From: Burkholderiales bacterium | GTDB taxonomy: Bacteria; Pseudomonadota; Gammaproteobacteria; Burkholderiales; Burkholderiaceae_C | Direction: 5' to 3' | Assembly: GCA_030604135.1 (NCBI GenBank) | Contig: JAUVWL010000005.1 | Span: 1-64,000, forward strand | Length of the DNA stretch: 64,000 bases | In this document: positions 1 to 7,668 of the stretch, piece by piece | How positions within the stretch are numbered: the first letter of the stretch is position 1 | Layout: each line of letters opens with the position of its first letter | Notes under the pieces: generated by a model | Seen by the model: the letters and a program-made list of their open reading frames with translations, nothing else | Databases searched by the model: none | What the model was told of the DNA's origin: nothing | Translations under genes and position numbers: made by a program

Positions 1-127
1 GCGGCCCTGCGGCGCGCGGGTTTGACCCCCACGCTCCGCCGCTGCGCGGGTCGCTGCCCCCCGAGGGGGCTCGCGCGCCTTGGGGCGGCCCTGCGGCGCG
101 CGGGTTTGACCCCCACGCTCCGCCGCT
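1..127. repeat. Tandem copy of a G+C-rich intergenic repeat
   Basis: Bases 1-43 recur exactly at 85-127, so the window opens inside an 84-bp direct repeat. Between the copies lies the palindrome GCCCCCCGAGGGGGC (56-70), which would form a strong hairpin. Elements of this composition are common between genes in Comamonadaceae. The left copy is cut by the window edge, so the number of units is unknown. Confidence 0.7.
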
Positions 128-136
128 CACCACCCC

Positions 137-162
137 GTCACTCCCGCGAACGCGGCAGTCCA
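137..162. repeat. dRS3-like short inverted repeat
   Basis: CCGCG (144-148) and CGCGG (151-155) flank AA, in a context resembling the short palindromic repeats found between genes of many beta-proteobacteria. It fills part of the gap between the 84-bp repeat and the first gene. Nothing else is recognised in 163-248. Confidence 0.35.
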
Positions 163-248
163 CGCTGCTCCGCTGTTCAAGTCGATCTTGTCACCGAGCT
201 GATGGCTTGATAACGCCGGGTTCGCGACACACAGGACACACCTACCGC

Positions 249-896
249 ATGCCAAAGCTGGTCTTTCTCTGGGTCTTTCTGTGCTTCCTGCCGCAGGCAG
301 CATGGACACAGTCCGTGGCGCTCAGCGGTGTGGCGGGTGGCCGGGCGCTGGTGGTGATTGATGGGGCAGCGCCGCGGTTCCTGTCACCGGGACAGGCGCA
401 CCAGGGGGTGAAGCTGGTTGCCGTGCAAGGGCAGTCCGCAACGGTGGAGGTCGATGGACGACGACAGGAGCTGCAGGTCGGGCAGGCACCGGTCAGTGTC
501 GCAGGCCGCTCAGGCGAGGCGCCCGGGGGCCAACGCATCGTTCTGACCTCCGACAGTCAGGGACACTTCACGCCGCAAGGCCAGATCAACGGGCGCACAG
601 TGAAGTTCATGGTCGACACCGGCGCCACCCTGGTCATCCTGGGCGAGCCCGAAGCCCGACGCATCAACCTGCCCTATGAACAAGGCCAGCGTGTGCTGGT
701 ATCCACAGCCAATGGGCAGGTGCAGGGCTACCAGGTGCGTCTGACCAACGTGCGCGTGGGCGATGTGCAGATATTCGATGTGCCGGGCATCGTGTTGCCT
801 CAATCCATGCCGTATGTGCTGCTGGGCAACAGTTTTCTCACCCGGTTCCAGATGCAACGCACCAACGACCAGCTGACACTGGAGCGTCGCTATTGA
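249..896 (+). CDS. Secreted retropepsin-like aspartic protease
   Basis: The 215-residue product begins with a signal peptide (residues 1 to about 22, ending AAWTQS), so it should act in the periplasm. The C-terminal half is a single retropepsin-like domain with the catalytic motif VDTGAT near residue 125 and a late LLGNSFL motif, typical of clan AA proteases of the TIGR02281 type, which work as homodimers. An in-frame ATG 42 bp upstream exists, but the ATG at 249 places the hydrophobic segment at the N-terminus. The substrate cannot be told from sequence. It converges on the ridA-like gene with 13 bp between stops. Confidence 0.85.
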   Translation: MPKLVFLWVFLCFLPQAAWTQSVALSGVAGGRALVVIDGAAPRFLSPGQAHQGVKLVAVQGQSATVEVDGRRQELQVGQAPVSVAGRSGEAPGGQRIVLTSDSQGHFTPQGQINGRTVKFMVDTGATLVILGEPEARRINLPYEQGQRVLVSTANGQVQGYQVRLTNVRVGDVQIFDVPGIVLPQSMPYVLLGNSFLTRFQMQRTNDQLTLERRY

Positions 897-909
897 TTCA
901 CGGGTCCGG

Positions 910-1278
910 TCAGGCGGCGGGTTTCTGTGCTGCAGTCACCACGATTTCGATGCGGTAGGTCGGGTTGGCCAGTGCGGCCTGCACGGTGGCACGCGGCGGC
1001 GCGGTTCCGGGCACCACCCAGGCATCCCAGACCTCGTTCATGACCCCGATCTCACCGATGTCGGTCAGAAAGATCTGGGCCTGCAGGATGCGCGACTTGT
1101 CGCTGCCCGCCTGGACCAGCCAGTGCTCGACCTGCTGGAGCACATCTTCGGTCTGCCCCCGGATGTCGGTGTCACCACGCTCAGGCACCATGCCCCCAAG
1201 GTAGACCACTCCGTTGAACACGGCCAGCTCGGAGTAGCGTGCCGACACACCGACACGCTGGATATCTTTGTCGCTCAT
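910..1278 (-). CDS. RidA/YjgF-family enamine/imine deaminase
   Basis: 122 residues, the usual RidA length. The family hydrolyses reactive 2-aminoacrylate-type enamines released by PLP enzymes and so protects PLP-dependent proteins in the cytoplasm. Family features seen are YLGGMVPE in the N-terminal third and PPRATVQ near residue 95, whose Arg holds the substrate carboxylate in the family. Its start overlaps the plsY stop by 4 bp, so the two are translationally coupled. Whether this paralogue is the general RidA or a pathway-specific member cannot be decided here. Confidence 0.87.
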   Translation of the reverse strand: MSDKDIQRVGVSARYSELAVFNGVVYLGGMVPERGDTDIRGQTEDVLQQVEHWLVQAGSDKSRILQAQIFLTDIGEIGVMNEVWDAWVVPGTAPPRATVQAALANPTYRIEIVVTAAQKPAA

Positions 1279-1901
1279 TTTTTGGCTCCCAGGCGGCTTT
1301 CCTTGCCAGCAATCAGTCGGTTGATGTTCTCTGCATGACGCCAGATCAGCAGCACCGCCATCACGGCCAACGCAAGCACCTTCATGCCAGGCGCGTCCCA
1401 GGCCACGCCGGAGCCGAACAGGTAATACACCGGCGCAAACACCGCCGTGACGATGGACGCCAGCGACGAGTAGCGGAAGAAGAATGCAATGATCAGCCAG
1501 GTGGCCAGACCCGCCAACCCCAGCCAGGGGTTGAACGCGATGATGACACCGGCCGCGGTGGCCACGCCCTTGCCACCCTGGAACCGGAAAAACACCGGCC
1601 AGAGATGGCCCAGAAAAGCGGCCAGGCCCACCATGGCTTCGGTCCCATCACCCAGCCCCCAGCGCGCGCCCCAGACTTGGACCACCACCACAGGCAGCCA
1701 GCCTTTGATGGCATCCAGCAGCAGCGTGATGATGGCGGCGGCCTTGCTGCCCGAGCGCAGCACATTGGTGGCGCCCGGGTTCTTGCTGCCATAGGTTCGC
1801 GGATCGGACAGCCCCATGACCCGGCTGACCACAACGGCAAACGACAGCGAGCCGGCCAGGTAGGCCAGCACAACGGCAATAAATGGGTAGGCTTGGTCCA
1901 A
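1275..1901 (-). CDS. plsY: Acyl-phosphate:glycerol-3-phosphate acyltransferase PlsY
   Basis: 208-residue polytopic membrane protein that transfers an acyl group from acyl-phosphate to glycerol-3-phosphate, the first step of phospholipid synthesis. PlsY motifs are present: YLAGSLSFA at the start, [12 protein letters not shown] near residues 38-49, [18 protein letters not shown] near 98-115, and the C-terminal IWRHAENI motif. The start is TTG: the minus strand shows AGAGGA six bases before it and no suitable ATG follows. It forms an operon with the downstream ridA-like gene by a 4-bp overlap. Confidence 0.95.
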   Translation of the reverse strand: MDQAYPFIAVVLAYLAGSLSFAVVVSRVMGLSDPRTYGSKNPGATNVLRSGSKAAAIITLLLDAIKGWLPVVVVQVWGARWGLGDGTEAMVGLAAFLGHLWPVFFRFQGGKGVATAAGVIIAFNPWLGLAGLATWLIIAFFFRYSSLASIVTAVFAPVYYLFGSGVAWDAPGMKVLALAVMAVLLIWRHAENINRLIAGKESRLGAKK

Positions 1902-1929
1902 GTCGAATCCTCTTCGGTCGCAAGAGGCG

Positions 1930-2421
1930 CTATTCTGCCAGCGCGCACTGGACGGGACGGGCGCCCAGCGGTCCGCTGAGCACGGCGGGATCGATTCCCA
2001 CCAGAAAGCCCCGTCGTCCGCCGTTGATCCAGATCATCGGCAAGGTCAGCACCGTTTCTTCGACCCAGACTGGCATGGCACGCCGTAGACCGAACGGCGA
2101 TGTGCCGCCCACCAGATAGCCACTGTGCCGATTGGCCACCTCGGGCTTGCAGGGTTCGATCGACTTGACCCCGATCTGACGCGCCAGGTTCTTGGTCGAC
2201 ACGGTGCGGTTGCCGTGCATGAGCACGGCCAAGGGCCTGGCCGCCTCGTCCTGCATGATCAGGGTTTTGACGACCGCGTACGGATCCAGTCCCAGCACTG
2301 CTGCGCTGTGCTGGGCGCCGCCATGCTCCTCGTACGCGTAGGGGTGCTCGGTGAACACCACGCCGTGGGCCTTGAGCCAGGTGGTGGCCGGGGTTTCGCA
2401 GATGCGCAACTTCTTTTTCAT
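1930..2421 (-). CDS. ybaK: Cys-tRNA(Pro) deacylase, YbaK family
   Basis: 163 residues with the YbaK/EbsC fold. It removes Cys wrongly charged to tRNA-Pro. Visible family features are [15 protein letters not shown] (the substrate-site Lys), the [10 protein letters not shown] loop and WINGGRRG. The ATG at 2421 begins [16 protein letters not shown], which matches the family N-terminus; an upstream extension into polA is unlikely. It follows polA by 79 bp on the same strand and lies 28 bp ahead of plsY, so a polA-ybaK-plsY-ridA transcription unit is possible. Confidence 0.9.
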   Translation of the reverse strand: MKKKLRICETPATTWLKAHGVVFTEHPYAYEEHGGAQHSAAVLGLDPYAVVKTLIMQDEAARPLAVLMHGNRTVSTKNLARQIGVKSIEPCKPEVANRHSGYLVGGTSPFGLRRAMPVWVEETVLTLPMIWINGGRRGFLVGIDPAVLSGPLGARPVQCALAE

Positions 2422-2500
2422 GTCCAGTACAGGCCGGCTGGTCGACTTCGGTTCTCGGCCGGGGTGGCCAACGCATCCCGACCGGCCGATCGTCTTCCGA

Positions 2501-5308
2501 TCAATGCGCCTGGTCCCAGTTGGCGCCGGCGCCCACTTCGGCCACCAGCGGCACCTTGAGTTTGGCGACACCGGCCATGAGGCGGGGAATCTCGGTGCGC
2601 AGCCAGTCCAGTTCGGTCTCGGGCACCTCGAACACCAGTTCGTCGTGCACCTGCATGATCATCTTCGTGGCCTTGCCTTGCGCGTCCAGCGCCTGCTGCA
2701 CGGCCACCATGGCCAGCTTGATCAGGTCGGCCGCTGTGCCCTGCATGGGTGCGTTGATGGCCTGGCGTTCCAGCGCGGCCAGCTTGGCGCCTTTGGCGTT
2801 CCTGATGTCGGGCAGCACCAGTCGGCGACCGAACACGGTTTCCACGTAGCCACGCTCCTTGGCCAGGGAGCGGGTGTCGTCCATGTACTGCTTGACACCG
2901 GCAAATCGGGCGAAATAGCGGTCGATGTAGGTCTTGGCGGCCGCGTTTTCGATGCCCAGCGACCTGGCCAGGCCGAAGGTCCCCATGCCGTAGATCAGAC
3001 CGAAGTTGATGGTCTTGGCGTAGCGTCGCTGTTCGCTGCTGACCTGTTCAGGTTCGATGCCGAACACCTCCGCTGCCGTGGCCCGGTGCACGTCCTGCCC
3101 TTCGTGAAAGGCGCGCAGCAGGGCCGCGTCGTCGCTCAGGTGGGCCATGATGCGCAGCTCGATCTGCGAGTAGTCGGCACTGGCGATCAGGTGTCCCGGT
3201 GCGGCCACGAAGGCCTCGCGCACACGGCGGCCTTCGGGTGTGCGAATGGGGATGTTCTGCAGGTTGGGGTCGTTGCTGGACAGGCGCCCGGTGACGGCCA
3301 CGGCCTGGGCATAGTGGGTGTGCACGCGACCGGTTCGGGGTAAGGCCAGTTGTGCCAGCTTGTCGGTGTAAGTGCCCTTGAGTTTGGACAGGCTGCGGTG
3401 CTCCAGGATTTTCGCCGGCAAGGGATAGTCTTCGGCCAGCTTTTCCAGCACCTCCTCATCGGTGCTGCGGGCACCGGTGGCGGTCTTTTTGATCACCGGC
3501 AGACCGAGTTTGTCAAAGAAGATCTCACCCAGCTGTTTGGGGCTGCCCAGGTTGAAGGGTTGCCCGGCGATCTCGTAGGCTTCCTGTTCCAGCGCGAAGA
3601 TGCGCTGGCCCAGCTCGTGGCTCTGCCTGGCCAGCGTGGGGGCGTCGATCAGCACACCATTGCGCTCGATGCGGTAGAGCGCTTCACTGCTGGCGATCTC
3701 GAGTTCGTAGATGAACTTCAGCTTGGCGTCCTGCTCGATCTGTGGCCACAGCGCCCGGTGCACGTCCAGCGTCATGTCGCTGTCTTCGCATGCGTACTCG
3801 GCGGCCCTGGCCACGTCGACCTGCGCAAACGGGATCTGATGCGCACCCTTGCCACACAGGTCTTCGTAGCTGATGCCCTGTCGACCGAGGTGCCGCTCGG
3901 CCAGGCTTTGCAGGTTGTGCGGCTTGTGCACCTCCAGCACATAGCTCTGCAGCATCGTGTCGTGCACATATCCCTGCACCTCGATGCCATGGTTGGCAAA
4001 CACATGGCGGTCGTACTTGATGTGCTGCCCGAGCTTGTGCCGAGACGGGTTTTCCAGCCAGGGCTTGAGCCTGGCAAGCACCTCATCGAACGGCAGCTGC
4101 TCGGGCGCGTCAGGACCGGCGTGTTTCAGCGGAACATAGGCGGCTTCGCCCGGCGTGACACTGAAGCTGATGCCGACGATCTGGGCCACCATTTCGTCCA
4201 GCGACGTGGTCTCGGTGTCGATGGCGGTGAGTTCGGCGGCCTCGATTTTCGCCAGCCAGCGGTCGAAGGACTCCCAGTTCAGGATGGTGTCATAGGCAAG
4301 GTCTCTGGCGCGCGTTTCCCCTGCGCCTGCGAGCCCGGCCTCACTGAAGAGGTCGTCGGTGTGCTCGCTCCTCACCCCTGCACTCTCCCCTGCGGGGAGG
4401 GAGGGTGAATCGCCGCCCAGCGCCTTGGCCAGGCCTTTGAATCCGTAGGTTTCGTAGAACAGCTTGAGTGGCTTCCTGTCGGGCTCCCCCATGCGAATGG
4501 CGTCCAGCGCCGGCAACCCCGGCACCCATCCGTCCAGATCACAGTCGGTCTTGATGGTCAGCAGTTGTCGGGCAACGGGAAGCCAGTCCAGCGCCTGACG
4601 CAAGTGCTCGCCCACGGCGCCCTTGACCTGGTCCGCCCGCTCGATCAGCTGGTCGATGGATCCGTATTCCTGCAACAGCTTGACAGCGGTCTTGGGACCG
4701 ACCTTGTTCACACCGGGGACGTTGTCCACCGTGTCACCCACCAGCATCTGGTAGTCCAGCATCAGGCGGGCCGGGACACCGAACTCGGCCTCCACCCCGG
4801 CCAGGTCGCGTTTCTTGCCGCTCATGGTGTCCAGAATGGTGATGTCCTCGCTGACCAGCTGGGCCAGGTCCTTGTCGCCGCTGCTGATGAGCACCTTGAT
4901 GCCCTGCCGCGCGGCCGCGACCGCCAGGGTGCCGATCACATCGTCGGCTTCGACGCCGGGCACATCCAGCACCGGCCAGCCCAGCAGCCGCACCACCTCG
5001 TGGATGGGCGCAATCTGGCTGCGCAGGTCGTCGGGCATGGGGCTGCGCTGGGCCTTGTACTGAGGGTAGATCTCGTCCCGGAAGGTCGGGCCTTTGGCGT
5101 CGAACACGCAGGCCGCATAGGTCGGCGGAAAGTCGCCGAGCAGCTTCTGCATCATGTTGATCATGATGCGGATGGCGCCGGTCTTCTGTTCGGTGCCATC
5201 GGCCAGCCTGATGCTCATGGCGTCGCCGCCAGCAAAGAAGGCCCGGTACAGGTAGCTGGAGCCATCGACCAGCAGCAGGGTGGGAGCGGTATCAGCGGAA
5301 TCGGACAT
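2501..5308 (-). CDS. polA: DNA polymerase I
   Basis: 935 residues (E. coli 928). It fills gaps after Okazaki primer removal and excision repair. In order: 5'-3' exonuclease (about 10-290; LLVDGSSYLYRAFF, DYQMLVGDTVDNVPG), a variable linker (about 295-340), the 3'-5' proofreading domain with the DTET metal motif near residue 364, and the family A polymerase with motif A ADYSQIELR (about 711), motif B RRYAKTINFGLIYG, and motif C QVHDELVFE (about 884). All catalytic residues appear intact. An in-frame ATG at 5326 would add six residues; 5308 was preferred because TLLLVDGSS follows at the usual distance. Confidence 0.97.
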   Translation of the reverse strand: MSDSADTAPTLLLVDGSSYLYRAFFAGGDAMSIRLADGTEQKTGAIRIMINMMQKLLGDFPPTYAACVFDAKGPTFRDEIYPQYKAQRSPMPDDLRSQIAPIHEVVRLLGWPVLDVPGVEADDVIGTLAVAAARQGIKVLISSGDKDLAQLVSEDITILDTMSGKKRDLAGVEAEFGVPARLMLDYQMLVGDTVDNVPGVNKVGPKTAVKLLQEYGSIDQLIERADQVKGAVGEHLRQALDWLPVARQLLTIKTDCDLDGWVPGLPALDAIRMGEPDRKPLKLFYETYGFKGLAKALGGDSPSLPAGESAGVRSEHTDDLFSEAGLAGAGETRARDLAYDTILNWESFDRWLAKIEAAELTAIDTETTSLDEMVAQIVGISFSVTPGEAAYVPLKHAGPDAPEQLPFDEVLARLKPWLENPSRHKLGQHIKYDRHVFANHGIEVQGYVHDTMLQSYVLEVHKPHNLQSLAERHLGRQGISYEDLCGKGAHQIPFAQVDVARAAEYACEDSDMTLDVHRALWPQIEQDAKLKFIYELEIASSEALYRIERNGVLIDAPTLARQSHELGQRIFALEQEAYEIAGQPFNLGSPKQLGEIFFDKLGLPVIKKTATGARSTDEEVLEKLAEDYPLPAKILEHRSLSKLKGTYTDKLAQLALPRTGRVHTHYAQAVAVTGRLSSNDPNLQNIPIRTPEGRRVREAFVAAPGHLIASADYSQIELRIMAHLSDDAALLRAFHEGQDVHRATAAEVFGIEPEQVSSEQRRYAKTINFGLIYGMGTFGLARSLGIENAAAKTYIDRYFARFAGVKQYMDDTRSLAKERGYVETVFGRRLVLPDIRNAKGAKLAALERQAINAPMQGTAADLIKLAMVAVQQALDAQGKATKMIMQVHDELVFEVPETELDWLRTEIPRLMAGVAKLKVPLVAEVGAGANWDQAH
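4371..4415. repeat. Palindromic REP-like element inside polA
   Basis: An imperfect palindrome rich in CTCCCC / GGGGAG, with arms CTCTCCCC and GGGGAGGG around TGC. It lies in the part of polA encoding the linker between the 5'-3' and 3'-5' exonuclease domains (residues about 298-313, reading SPSLPAGESAGVRS). It keeps the reading frame. Confidence 0.45.
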
Positions 5309-5403
5309 GGCGTCATTGTGGGCCATTTGCGACAGCCATCCCGGTTCTTCGGACCACCCCCGACCCGGCAGACCGCACAAAGGCCTTCAGGGAGCAAGTT
5401 GCC

Positions 5404-5409
5404 TACAAT
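5404..5409 (+). promoter_or_regulatory. Candidate -10 element for a near-leaderless mRNA
   Basis: TACAAT lies only 6 bases upstream of the ATG at 5416, so transcription would begin at or next to the start codon. No good -35 hexamer is seen at the standard distance. Confidence 0.35.
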
Positions 5410-5415
5410 ACGGGC

Positions 5416-5736
5416 ATGCGTGCGCTTACCATCCCCGCCCTGCTGGCCGTTGCGGCCATGATGTTTCACGGGCCTTCCACGGCCCAGGCGCCCGAAGGCG
5501 ACTCGGCCAGCCTGCAGCGCCAGCCCACCGACCGCATCGAGCGCATCACCCACGAAGACGCCCTGTCCCGCGTGGATGAGCTGCGCGTGGGGGGGCAGAC
5601 TCAGCGCATCGAGGTGCAACCCAAGACCGGCACCCCGGGCTACCAGATCGGCACCCGCCAGGGGCCAGCCGACCAGGGCGCAACGCAAGGCTCGGGTAGT
5701 GCGGGTCGCAGCAGCTGGCGCTTGCTGAATTTCTGA
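5416..5736 (+). CDS. Small secreted protein of unknown function
   Basis: 106 residues. A signal peptide is clear (MRALTIPALLAVAAMMFHG, cleavage probably after STAQA), giving a mature periplasmic protein of about 82 residues with no Cys and a Gly/Ser/Gln-rich C-terminus. No known domain is recognised. A motif IERITHEDALSRVDELRVGG (residues 41-60) may be the conserved core. It is divergent from polA and 12 bp upstream of thrB, so it is probably cotranscribed with thrB. Function is not inferred. Confidence 0.7.
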   Translation: MRALTIPALLAVAAMMFHGPSTAQAPEGDSASLQRQPTDRIERITHEDALSRVDELRVGGQTQRIEVQPKTGTPGYQIGTRQGPADQGATQGSGSAGRSSWRLLNF

Positions 5737-5748
5737 TCAGGCCAGCCC

Positions 5749-6765
5749 ATGGCCGTCTACACCGAAGTCCGCTTCGACGAAGCCGCAGCTTTGCTGCACG
5801 CCCTGGATCTGGGAGACCTGACCGAACTGCAGGGCATCAAGGGCGGCATCGAGAACACCAACTACTTTGTCACCAGCGAGCGGCAGGGGCAGACCTTGCA
5901 GCACGTGCTGACCGTGTTCGAACGCCTGGACTTTCAGCAGTTGCCCTTCTACCTGCACCTGATGAAGCACCTGGCCAACCGCGGCATCCCCGTGCCCAAC
6001 CCGGCGGTCACCGCTTCGGGCCAGATCCTGCACAGCATCCAGGGCAAACCGGCCGCGGTGGTTGACCGACTTCGCGGCCACAGCGAGCTCAGCCCTCAGG
6101 AGCACCACTGCAAGGCGGTGGGAGCCATGCTGGCAAGCATGCACCTTGCGGGTCAGGACTTCAACATGCGCCAGGACAACCTGCGCGGCCTGTCCTGGTG
6201 GAACGAGACCGTGCCGGTCGTGCTGCCTTTCCTGACCGAGGCACAGGCCCGCCTGATTCGAAGCGAACTGGCCTACCAGAACCATATCGCGGCATCGTCC
6301 GCTCACAAGGCTCTTCCTCGCGGACCGATCCACGCCGACCTGTTCCGGGACAACGTGATGTTCGAGGGCGAGGCACTGACCGGTTTCTTCGATTTTTATT
6401 TCGCCGGCTGCGACAGTTTCCTGTTCGACATCGCGGTCTGCCTCAACGACTGGTGTGTGCGGCACGGCGACGCTGCCGTGGACGGACAGCCGGTCCCCTC
6501 GCTGGCCCTTGCCTTCTTGCAAGCCTATGAATCGGTGCGCCCACTGAGCCCGGCCGAACACCAGTTGCTGCCGGCGATGCTGCGTGCTGGCGCCTTGCGT
6601 TTCTGGATTTCCCGGCTGTGGGACCTGCACCTGCCGCGCGAGGCCAGCATGCTGCAAGCCCACGACCCGACCCATTTCGAGCGTGTGCTGCGCGCCCGCC
6701 GACCGGATGCGGTGGCAGCGGTTGATGCGGACCTGCCCCGCCCGCAAGAGGTGGCACCGGCATGA
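5749..6765 (+). CDS. thrB: Homoserine kinase (choline-kinase-like type)
   Basis: 338 residues. It phosphorylates homoserine to O-phosphohomoserine in threonine synthesis. It belongs to the aminoglycoside phosphotransferase/choline kinase fold rather than the GHMP type of E. coli. Supporting motifs are the N-terminal GGIENTNYFV nucleotide-binding loop, PIHADLFRDNVMF with the catalytic Asp near residue 200, and GFFDFYFAGCDSFLFDIAV with the metal-binding Asp. The stop overlaps the next start as ATGA, so the two are coupled. Confidence 0.93.
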   Translation: MAVYTEVRFDEAAALLHALDLGDLTELQGIKGGIENTNYFVTSERQGQTLQHVLTVFERLDFQQLPFYLHLMKHLANRGIPVPNPAVTASGQILHSIQGKPAAVVDRLRGHSELSPQEHHCKAVGAMLASMHLAGQDFNMRQDNLRGLSWWNETVPVVLPFLTEAQARLIRSELAYQNHIAASSAHKALPRGPIHADLFRDNVMFEGEALTGFFDFYFAGCDSFLFDIAVCLNDWCVRHGDAAVDGQPVPSLALAFLQAYESVRPLSPAEHQLLPAMLRAGALRFWISRLWDLHLPREASMLQAHDPTHFERVLRARRPDAVAAVDADLPRPQEVAPA

Positions 6766-7553
6766 AGCTTCACCCGGTTCCCGCGTCTCAGGGCCTGCAG
6801 TGGGTCAAGCTGGGGGCACGCACCTTCTTTCGACAGCCATTGGCCATGGCCGGCCTGTTCTTCATGTTCATGGCAGTGGTGTCCGTGCTGTCGGTCATTC
6901 CCCTGTTGGGCTCGTTGCTGGCGGTGGCCCTGGTGCCGTCAGCGACCATTGGCCTGATGGCGGCCAGCAGGGAAGCCCATGCGGGCCGTTTTCCCATGCC
7001 CGTGCTGCTCATCACCGCCTTCCGTGACGGTATGGTCAAGGCCAGGCCCATGCTCATGCTGGGCGCCATCTACGCGGTGGTGCTGACCGCGCTCATGGGG
7101 CTGGCCACACTGGCCGCACCATCCGATGTGCCGGTCATCGGACCTGACACCGAGGTCACGCCCGAGATGCTGCGCCAGGCCATGTTCGGCCCCGGCATGC
7201 TGGTGATGATGCTGCTCTATATCCCGGTGCTCATGGCCTTCTGGCACGCGCCGGCCCTGGTGCACTGGCACGGCGTCTCACCCGTCAAGAGCCTGTTCTT
7301 CAGTGTCCTGGCCTGCTGGCGCAACAAGGCGGCCATGCTGGTCTATGGAGCAGGCTGGGTCGGCGTGTTCCTGCTGGGCGGCCTGGCCATCAGCTTTCTG
7401 GCTACCCTGCTGGGGGGCGTGCAGGCGCTGGCGATGTTCATGTACCCGGGCATTCTGCTGCTGGCGGCCATGTTCCACACCTCGGTCTATTTCACCTTTC
7501 GGGACAGCTTTGACACAGCCGACGAGCCTGTGACCTTGCCCGACGGTCAGTGA
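6762..7553 (+). CDS. BPSS1780-family integral membrane protein
   Basis: 263 residues with about six hydrophobic segments. The N-terminal pattern, WVKLGARTFFRQPLAMAGLF followed by a long hydrophobic stretch, matches the uncharacterised BPSS1780 family of beta-proteobacteria. No catalytic motif is visible. It is translationally coupled to thrB through a 4-bp overlap, a common arrangement in this order, but this says little about its role. The C-terminus (FDTADEPVTLPDGQ) is hydrophilic. Confidence 0.8.
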   Translation: MKLHPVPASQGLQWVKLGARTFFRQPLAMAGLFFMFMAVVSVLSVIPLLGSLLAVALVPSATIGLMAASREAHAGRFPMPVLLITAFRDGMVKARPMLMLGAIYAVVLTALMGLATLAAPSDVPVIGPDTEVTPEMLRQAMFGPGMLVMMLLYIPVLMAFWHAPALVHWHGVSPVKSLFFSVLACWRNKAAMLVYGAGWVGVFLLGGLAISFLATLLGGVQALAMFMYPGILLLAAMFHTSVYFTFRDSFDTADEPVTLPDGQ

Positions 7554-7605
7554 GCGCCACAGAGTCCACAGGGTCGCGCCGTCAGCGGCCGAATGAGGAC
7601 CAAGG

Positions 7606-7623
7606 TTTTCACGAAAGCGTCAT
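7606..7623 (+). promoter_or_regulatory. Degenerate Pho box upstream of phoX
   Basis: TTTTCAC, spacer GAAA, then GCGTCAT: two heptamers resembling CTGTCAY (5/7 each) in the 7-4-7 arrangement bound by PhoB. They lie 45 bp before the phoX start. Alone this would be weak; the function of the gene makes it more likely. Confidence 0.45.
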
Positions 7624-7668
7624 CACCACCGCTGAAACTGGGTGCTTCGTTCAACCCAGGAGAAGCCA

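Noticed and set aside
1239..1979. 246-residue frame opposite plsY
   Set aside because: Repetitive charged composition; PlsY motifs lie on the other strand.
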